The notes beneath the pieces are model-generated. The model did not search any database. It saw nothing but the letters and a program-made list of their open reading frames with translations, and was not told the DNA's origin. A DNA stretch of 64,000 nt, from positions 39,654-103,653 of the forward strand of contig JAQTLN010000017.1 in assembly GCA_028714875.1 (NCBI GenBank), written 5' to 3'. The stretch is from Gallionellaceae bacterium (GTDB lineage Bacteria; Pseudomonadota; Gammaproteobacteria; Burkholderiales; Thiobacillaceae). Shown piece after piece: positions 59,701 to 64,000 of the stretch (position 1 is its first letter; each line of letters starts with the position of its first letter). The position numbers and the translations under genes were made by a program.

Positions 59701-62700
59701 CCAATCAGGCCGACCGTGACCGGGCCGAAGCGACCCGCCTCGGCGATCAGGCGATCCAGCAGTTGCAACAGGGCGATCTGCCCGGCGCCATCAACACGGC
59801 GCGACAAGGCAACAAGCTTGACCCGGCCGCCGCGCGCGCCGCCGGCGCCAAGGTCGCAAGCGCGGCCAAAACAGCCGGCTGGCGCAACGTCTACGACCGT
59901 GATTTCGTCCAGGCCGTGCCCAATCTGGAAGCCGCCCATGAACTCGATCCGGGCGACAAGGACGCTGCGGACAAACTCGACAAAGCGAAGCGATTCGCCC
60001 AGGTCTGGCCGCAAGTGGAAGCCAAGGCGCGGGAATTCGACGCCCAGATGGCCGACAAGAAAGTCTGGACCGCGCAGAAAACCATGCTGCAAATGCAGGA
60101 CTTGCAATTTGAGATGACCGGCGGCATGGCCAACCCGCTATCGAAACGGGTCAGCGACGACTTCAACGCCGGCATCGCGGAATACAACCATTTCATGCAG
60201 GACGTGCACGCGCGGCATAGCGCGGCCTTCAAGGAGAAAAACTGGCAAGCCATGCTGGACAACGCCCAGGAAGCGCTCAAACGCGAACACGTCCTGGCGA
60301 ACGAGAAAGAGTTGAATGGCAATGTCGCCTTCGCCAAACAGATGTTGCGTGAAGAGGAAGCCAAGAACGCGGCGGCCAAGCCCACTCAGCCGGTGGACCT
60401 CGGCGCGGTCGGCGGCAAGAAAGGCGCGCCGCGCACGGTGAACAACGTCAGCATCGACGACGGCTCCTGGGTCCGCTTCAAATCCACCGACGAGAAGCGT
60501 CTGACCATGAGCATCCCGATTGCCACCCCGACCCGCGCGGCCGCCGTGGCGATCGTCTCCAACCTCGATGACGCCACCTATCTGGACCAGGGCAAGACCA
60601 TCGCCCGCATCACCGTGATCAAAGACACGGGCGACGAAACCCTGGACATCCAGGCCGGCGTGCACAGCAGCGAATGGAACTACGGCACCAATCCGAAACA
60701 TGCCTGGGTCAAGGAGTCCTTCATCGGCGGCGACCGCTTCCTTGCCGTGCTGCCGCTCCAGCGCCCCGGCATCGTGCGCGGCCTGCGCATCGACTATGTC
60801 GACAGCAACGCGCCGAAATGGTCCGGCCACGCGCCCGGCTTCTGCCTGCGCGGCATCAGCCTGGTCGAGAACACCAAAGGCATCACCCTGACACCATCTA
60901 CCGGCGCGTCGAACCCGCAGACGACCGGCGGCCTGATCGCCGCCTATGCGCTCGACGGCGACGCCCGCGACCGTTCCGGCAACAACCGCCACGGCACGGT
61001 TCAGGGCGCGAAAGCCGTGGCCGACCGCTTCGGCCATGCCGGCGCCGCCATGCAGTTCGACGGCCGCTCGTTCATCGAACTGCCCATCGACATCAACCCC
61101 GGCACCACTCCACGCCTGACCTTCACCGCCTGGGTACGCGCCGATGACATCAGCCCGATCCGCCAGGTCATGTCACACGACGACGGTGGCTTCGACCGCT
61201 CGCTCGGCATCGACAGCCGTGGCGGCGGCGCCGGCTGGTCGCTGTTCACCGGCAGTGGTGGCGTGCTTGGCTTCAAGCCGGTGGAAAAAGGCCGCTGGAC
61301 CTTCGTCGCCGGCGTCTGGGACCAAACCACGCACAAAGCGCGTCTCCAGATCGATGCCCAGATATTCGAGAAAGCCGGCGATTCCGGCGGCAGCGGCCAC
61401 AAGCTCAATCTCGGCCGCAACCCCGGTTACGGCGAGTATTTCGTCGGCGCCATTGACGACGTGCGCCTCTACGACCGCGCGCTGGACGCCAACGAGATCA
61501 ACGCGATCCGGACGGACCAGGGTGGCGGCACGATGGCCGACAGCGGCGCTGCCGCCAGCTACGGCGACTGGGACGTGGTGGAAACCACGCCCGGCATGTA
61601 TCGCCTGGAACAAGGCGGCGGCCAGGTAAAAATCGCGCGCCAGAAAAACAGCCCCGGCGGCCTGCAACACGCCGGCCTGCGCCTCAATCGCGGCCTGCCG
61701 GTGACAGGCGACTTCACCGCCCAGGTCAGCTTCAGCGACGCGCGCATCGAAGGCGGCCTCAACCAGATCGAACTGCACGCCAGCTTCGCCGACGGCTCCA
61801 TCTTCTTCGTCGTGCGCGACCGCGAAGGCGGCGGCAGCCACATCTGGGCGCCCGGCCTGCAAGGCAATGCGTCCTGCGGCCGCGCCGGCACCTTGCGCAT
61901 GGAACGCCGGGGTGAAACCGTCACCGGCTACTGCGACGGCCGCGCCATCGGGTCCGCGACGCGCAAAGCCGCCCTGACCCGGCTGCAATTCGTGTTGCAG
62001 AACAACGGCAGCAACGACCCGATCTCGGCCACCTTCCGCGACTGGAAACTCGACGCCGCGACCGCCCCGCACTCGACCAACGCCAGCGGACTGGCCGGCA
62101 CCTGGAACATCAACGCCAACAACTACATCGGGAAATTGGAGTTGACCGAATCCGGCGGCAACCTCGCTGGCCGCGTCTGGTACGACGCGCACCAGGTCTG
62201 GGAAGACCTGCGCAACATCACCTTCGACGGCCGCACCCTCAAATTCCTGCGCCCCGGCCCCAGCCAACGCTACAGCGGCACCCTGTCCGGCAACGAAATA
62301 CGCGGCACCTTCGACCAGGCCGGCGGCGGCAGTTGGAACTGGGTCATCACCCGGGTAAGCGCGGCGCCCCCACCGGAAGCGGGCATCACCGGAGTGGCCA
62401 ACCTGGCACGCGGCAAACCGGCCAGCCAGAGCAGCCGCTCGCAGTGGTCACGGCCGGACGACCCCCAAGGCGCGGTGGATGGCGTCATCAATGGCAGCTA
62501 TGGTTTCCACACCAACAACGAAGCCAACCCCTGGTGGCAAGTCGATCTCGGCGCCCCCTACCCTCTCACCGAAGCGCGTATCCACAACCGCATCGACTCC
62601 AACCCCGAACGCGCGCGCACGCTGCAAGTCATGCTCTCCGACGACGGCCGCAACTGGCGCACGGTCTACCGCCACAATGGCTCAATCTTCGGCGGCAAGG

Positions 62701-62966
62701 ACGGCAAGCCCTTAGTCGTCAGCCTGAAAGGCGAGAGCGCGCGTTACCTGCGCATACAACTCAACGAAGCCAACTGGTTCCATCTCGATGAGGTGGAAGT
62801 GATGGGCTCCTCCGCATATACACCAAGCGACGGCGGCCGCGACTACAGCGGCCGCACTCCGCAACCCGCGAGCAGCGCCCCGCCAGCCGCCGCGGCAACC
62901 CTGCTTGAGCAGGTCGATGCCATCAAGGACACCTGGAAAGGACTGAAGGGACTGTTCGGGAAATGA
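53712..62966 (+). CDS. Giant secreted multidomain protein of unknown function (3084 residues)
   Basis: I do not recognise the full architecture. A signal peptide (FLSALSLAFLPALFFTLPVRA) is followed by a bacterial Ig-like domain (about 33-112). A long, mostly helical region (about 115-1160) includes FTGDIDFSFV near 254 and a hydrophobic stretch (765-786). A PEGA/carboxypeptidase-regulatory-like beta domain follows (about 1166-1252), then a Cys-containing helical part, a PKD-like domain (about 1472-1555), further beta domains, a second PKD-like domain (about 1918-1993), a TPR-like helical part (1996-2220), a LamG-like domain (about 2405-2590), a second beta-sandwich (about 2619-2786) and an F5/8 type C (discoidin) domain (about 2896-3035). 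No LPxTG, RTX, TPS or autotransporter signal is seen. It is monocistronic. Confidence 0.9.
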   Translation: MPGLATFARFLSALSLAFLPALFFTLPVRADDGLRADKTEIAAGETTTVHLQGASGWFKTRWHDSPDGIVRFDSTSDNEARVTALKPGRVTITAKVLTSSYSLDIKVLDAPDKKDPKGGWHTKIEGMAKVLGFPDTRARIVRMLAEVNSGSRSPQSFYADLAKLPANMFDVIEVRSKLVDGNPVFARDVLGATQSGGGTPVEQTLLSWRRDQTLSAIDEVVKRFVEAGRMPKDGYSMLISHVGKWASQDLDALTFTGDIDFSFVCNDVELAQAMKDAYAEVIKRRTGLDPIALDSVATAHGKAGLEVYIGKHGMAFAEEQMKINQLVDMSNGSKRKIEFEDVTLGLSMERAMAETFGKEPPKPAVDTEPGLSMEMVRHFGHDIVKTGIYDMSNAVVKAAKYLDRSYKSLAASGGQPADADLAKFAADITAWANTKPQSAAIRENMVNRISEYLGSKPKAIFDEGTQKLVLSLDAGQIAAFHEKATQAMWKTVEQGSNTRTAEMETRLAELTERKRRGDNVDEDVAKLRKDMAGLVDMVEAEVKAFKDVEVPKVVIDNNAKVNRLINVMSARFGTKVLSAEELKDKKFVEELLKAEGQHGSEVRRQMTASYIMERSLDALARSPEIAMSGVEKTNQMLDFIDDGLLGSIRGETGFSDFETEMKFIRAAAADPKTRPGALKSLNALKSKVALGVKATNQYLNQKLQGTAAGRQGMKFMMVYGLADEMKSYRDAFDQDGWGGFATEIFRRRIPLGSAVEGVVMGNTYRAGWDVVTTLIPPLALPEAAWGLGTAIGTQTKATYWNEQLSLFVDSLYDSATFKLIEMEQHDKAKVGVYRLVSVKHRGIPIDLSQFAAMQKTQVDALREQIGKGRLDWGAYKREFQGLSNWMDVDTVLQKTIADSDPGLALIEEMMNHPNVGPKLMDRLTEKGLVRWEEVKLGFITNLIKRLEDRKQADQALNAGMLPDLFLELRKAAADLEIEDAMLRALDAEVDTNNLKALMNWLWEAKRNVQGQAPTESETTRAAQVVKKYLDTYQGIVKSRDSLLASLPAVAARDGSTRYLTTDLFLSGRAAADKDAAAAWVKHVGSSLNASSDALLAIKKEYLPNLALDADDQPYLERVFPRELWMKPYKDAGIARQKTWLLDRAIDHGKARNAILDEYKAWLEKQAPVQLSVTVLDALDGKKQVGGASGDLKPTDILGKPGTGKPSGNTLVFGVPSGRYRLTLQAPGYEDASQDVLLGRALNPKPSLTVKLTPTGKKDTGDLAQFIASALQARDWKALADRLDSEKKSDLKMQNVVAWQAHIDALNEALLTLKKERMEWALAWQSYIDALNNIDSSVWDKLTRQVEQKRGEVEERCWSGGSASEDSKKRTERCQKEGQKFEASCVGTWPDQHWEEMKRIRMAKQELPDAVLTLHSAGYFTQRAWFEAVEKLTEKYKLPFPYPKPVTPRLKYALSCANVDLPTGKKNLDDLSAIKVTVAAPSASLPFGKSVTLNASASGGKSPYNFAWSSGGSGNRVSVTPRWAGEWTVTVTASDADGKRGEGSATLHVSPAQVKLQGTQPTVFYGSSATLSLPGKEPPPPAPDPCAGRGYTASNPFDECIRITSIKTVTTDPRWDAGGVTPPPPEVDSVATSAAAPTGSGKQQVVWQAEPALTFNPPTSGDGKTKVSYDRMGEIKLWCEIQEQVEGAFHTVGECGQETVKVIAPKFSVTFTPPEGQGRVGQDIRASISSQPGVTDKLIDFRWFDPPSSNRMELSTNAREIGFKLKDAKPVVLKALARVPYHGDEIADISATYTGQVYQVKAWAEEAGTRPMMWDAKKGGLVPVPKGSYATHERIPLRAEIQGGGAPAGVRWNWTVNEDTTISNPISQTPTVSRSSAGGISAHVEARDSEGALLGSGDVSLSVIEVRDTPPAPTNLPQAPTPTLTPDKTTLERGQSVSISAEVNGGKAPYSYTWQGASGQGARVTATPGKAGNHVVSVIVRDSKGKSGNASLTLEVQANQADRDRAEATRLGDQAIQQLQQGDLPGAINTARQGNKLDPAAARAAGAKVASAAKTAGWRNVYDRDFVQAVPNLEAAHELDPGDKDAADKLDKAKRFAQVWPQVEAKAREFDAQMADKKVWTAQKTMLQMQDLQFEMTGGMANPLSKRVSDDFNAGIAEYNHFMQDVHARHSAAFKEKNWQAMLDNAQEALKREHVLANEKELNGNVAFAKQMLREEEAKNAAAKPTQPVDLGAVGGKKGAPRTVNNVSIDDGSWVRFKSTDEKRLTMSIPIATPTRAAAVAIVSNLDDATYLDQGKTIARITVIKDTGDETLDIQAGVHSSEWNYGTNPKHAWVKESFIGGDRFLAVLPLQRPGIVRGLRIDYVDSNAPKWSGHAPGFCLRGISLVENTKGITLTPSTGASNPQTTGGLIAAYALDGDARDRSGNNRHGTVQGAKAVADRFGHAGAAMQFDGRSFIELPIDINPGTTPRLTFTAWVRADDISPIRQVMSHDDGGFDRSLGIDSRGGGAGWSLFTGSGGVLGFKPVEKGRWTFVAGVWDQTTHKARLQIDAQIFEKAGDSGGSGHKLNLGRNPGYGEYFVGAIDDVRLYDRALDANEINAIRTDQGGGTMADSGAAASYGDWDVVETTPGMYRLEQGGGQVKIARQKNSPGGLQHAGLRLNRGLPVTGDFTAQVSFSDARIEGGLNQIELHASFADGSIFFVVRDREGGGSHIWAPGLQGNASCGRAGTLRMERRGETVTGYCDGRAIGSATRKAALTRLQFVLQNNGSNDPISATFRDWKLDAATAPHSTNASGLAGTWNINANNYIGKLELTESGGNLAGRVWYDAHQVWEDLRNITFDGRTLKFLRPGPSQRYSGTLSGNEIRGTFDQAGGGSWNWVITRVSAAPPPEAGITGVANLARGKPASQSSRSQWSRPDDPQGAVDGVINGSYGFHTNNEANPWWQVDLGAPYPLTEARIHNRIDSNPERARTLQVMLSDDGRNWRTVYRHNGSIFGGKDGKPLVVSLKGESARYLRIQLNEANWFHLDEVEVMGSSAYTPSDGGRDYSGRTPQPASSAPPAAAATLLEQVDAIKDTWKGLKGLFGK

Positions 62967-62984
62967 TGCCGGCGGTAAGTAGTA

Positions 62985-63097
62985 CGTAGGATGTGGTTAC
63001 CGAAGGGTAGGGGCTTCATCAGAGCGCGGCGAACCGCATCAAATACGGTGCGAATAGCACGGTGCGGTGCGGTTCGCTGCGCTCACCACACCCTACG
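62985..63097. repeat. Palindromic element after the giant gene
   Basis: CGTAGGATGTGGT ... GCGGCGAACCGC pairs with GCGGTTCGCTGCGCTCACCA and ACCCTACG, giving a long inverted repeat, a fourth palindrome family. Its left part is interrupted by TTACCGAAGGGTAGGGGCTT, a motif also found near 1880 and 63756. Confidence 0.75.
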
Positions 63098-63238
63098 GCC
63101 GACTGTTCGGGAAAGGATGCCGGCGCTGCAAGCGCGTATCGCCGCCACTTCGCCTTTCCAGGCGTGCTATCAGCCATAGCTTTCGTGATAATGAGCCGCG
63201 CATTTCCCCTGGCTCCAACCCTACACGCCCCCACCCAG

Positions 63239-63589
63239 ATGCATGACCCGACCGCAACGCCTTTGAAACAGGACGCCCCCAGCCAACTCACGCCCACCGA
63301 AAGCGCTCCTGACCGGGGAGCGGGTGGCGCCTTGCGGCGTGAACGTGACCTGATCCGTCTGGAACTATCAAAGGTGAAGGATGCGATGCCGTTGCTGATG
63401 AAGCGGCGCAATGGCGGAAGCTGGACCCGCGAGGAACAAATCTATCTGTTGGAACGGCTACGCGGCCTGTCGTATCTGTCGCCCTACCTGCTTGTGCTGC
63501 TGCTGCCGGGTTCGTTCGTGCTCATGCCCGCGCTGGCCTGGTGGCTAGACCGCCGCCGTGGCACGCGCGATGCTCACATTCAGGGCTGA
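63239..63589 (+). CDS. Small hypothetical membrane protein
   Basis: A protein of about 116 residues with a charged N-terminal half (RRERDLIRLELSKVKDAMP, predicted helical) and a hydrophobic C-terminal part (YLSPYLLVLLLPGSFVLMPA) before a basic tail. The LLPGSFVLMPAL segment loosely recalls the membrane motif of LETM1-like proteins, but similarity is weak and no function is claimed. The start is uncertain: ATG at 63239 (MHDPTATP) or 63191, neither with a clear ribosome site. The preceding 270 bp hold a palindromic repeat and no other gene. Confidence 0.55.
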   Translation: MHDPTATPLKQDAPSQLTPTESAPDRGAGGALRRERDLIRLELSKVKDAMPLLMKRRNGGSWTREEQIYLLERLRGLSYLSPYLLVLLLPGSFVLMPALAWWLDRRRGTRDAHIQG

Positions 63590-63626
63590 ACGAAGACTGT
63601 TCGAACAGTTTCCAAAGGCGCTTTTC

Positions 63627-63790
63627 TCGCTAACTGGTGATGCGGTTGGCGCGGCGGTTCCCCCCTTTACCAAAGGGGGGCAGGGGGGATTTCTGAGGCG
63701 TTGGCTCAGGCAAACGTCGCTAAGTCCCCCTTCCCCTTCCCAAAGTGGGAATGAGGTACCGAAGGGTATAAGCAGGGATTTGGCCGCCGT
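63627..63790. repeat. Composite C/G-run palindromic repeat near the right edge
   Basis: GGTGATGCGGTTGGCGCGG leads into CCCCCCTTTACCAAAGGGGG, a centre with GGCTCAGGCAAACGTCGC, and a degenerate right arm (CCCCCTTCCCC ... AAAGTGGG) that ends in GTACCGAAGGGTA. Short GGCTTTATCAGGG direct repeats follow to about 63845. No gene is seen between 63590 and 63875. Confidence 0.8.
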
Positions 63791-63875
63791 CTTTTGGCGG
63801 CTTAGTCCTTCGCTTAGGGGCTTTATCAGGGGCTTTATCAGGGATTTAGCAACGTCTGCCAGAGCACAGAAGGGG

Positions 63876-64000
63876 GTAGAGTAGAAAACAGGTTTTCACC
63901 TGCCCTCCCTCATCAAACCGTGCATGCAGTTTTCCCGCACACGGCTTTCCGATGTTCTTCATGCCGAGGCATGCGCCGAGCGCCAGCCCGCGACCATTGG
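63876..64000 (-). mobile_element. 3' end of a group II intron (domains V and VI), cut by the window edge
   Basis: On the minus strand, AAGCCGTG/CACGGTTT form the lower stem of domain V with the AGC triad, a 2-nt bulge, and an upper stem capped by an A-rich loop (about 63948-63914). Domain VI follows (GGCAGGTGAAAACCTG) with a bulged A in CTACTC, and the intron should end near ...CTCTAC at about 63876. The catalytic core and any reverse-transcriptase gene would lie beyond 64000. Confidence 0.75.

Noticed and set aside
53712..62966. The giant protein as the TpsA partner of the TpsB transporter at 37110
   Set aside because: It has no N-terminal TPS domain (no NPNG/NPxL-type motifs) and is 15 kb away, so it does not fit two-partner secretion.

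Overview
This is a high-GC, densely packed chromosomal window that most resembles a betaproteobacterium (Rhodocyclales or Nitrosomonadales type). The inference rests on an N-terminally long, single-chain PurL, a short QueF, a hupSLCDF-type uptake hydrogenase operon, CcoI and SelO. The assignment below class level is uncertain. The lifestyle suggested is a respiratory, H2-using, biofilm-competent environmental cell that can make sucrose as a compatible solute.

Layout. Positions 1-5010 hold a minus-strand membrane-bound [NiFe]-hydrogenase operon (hupS, hupL, hupC, hupD, partial hupF). The small subunit has the six cysteines of the oxygen-tolerant type, and a sigma-54/IHF/palindrome arrangement lies upstream. 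Positions 5061-6783 are a tandem array of about 14 palindromic elements with a 123-125 bp period. Positions 6716-13315 carry three related PAS-module signalling genes: a GGDEF-EAL protein, a hybrid histidine kinase, and a broken PAS-GAF-HD-GYP gene. An IS110-family remnant follows. Positions 13866-18699 encode a YhaN-like SMC-type ATPase and its YhaO-like nuclease. Next come vapBC, a PIN-PhoH ATPase, a PrxQ/Bcp peroxiredoxin, an isolated HypC, CcoI, an A+T-rich acyltransferase, PurL, a CheY-like receiver, NnrD, an amidase, SelO and a C-terminal-haem cytochrome. Positions 34504-38831 combine LapD, LapG and a TpsB-type outer-membrane transporter, which suggests c-di-GMP-controlled adhesin release. 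Positions 39113-47842 contain smc, queF, a histidine phosphatase, a ParA-like ATPase, fabI, ppiD, tRNA-Asp and tRNA-Ser. Positions 47938-51858 are a sucrose operon (sps, spp, fructokinase). An isolated sucB follows, then one 3084-residue secreted multidomain protein of unknown function (53712-62966), a small membrane protein, and the 3' end (domains V and VI) of a group II intron running off the right edge.

The most striking feature is the load of palindromic interspersed elements of at least four families. They sit between genes, supply the stop codons of selO and of the histidine phosphatase, and replace the C-terminus of the GGDEF-EAL protein. They are also inserted in frame inside three housekeeping or repair genes: the YhaN-like ATPase, purL, and the hinge of smc. 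Together with the 14-copy array, this looks like a genome in which palindromic elements are actively spreading and being tolerated inside proteins.

Functional links: HupS-HupL-HupC feed H2 electrons to quinone, while HupD and HupF mature the large subunit; the second HypC at 21544 may serve the general Hyp pathway. The GGDEF-EAL protein, LapD and LapG form a c-di-GMP make/break, sense and cleave set. SPS, SPP and fructokinase make sucrose and recover fructose. YhaN-like and YhaO-like proteins are predicted to act together on DNA ends.
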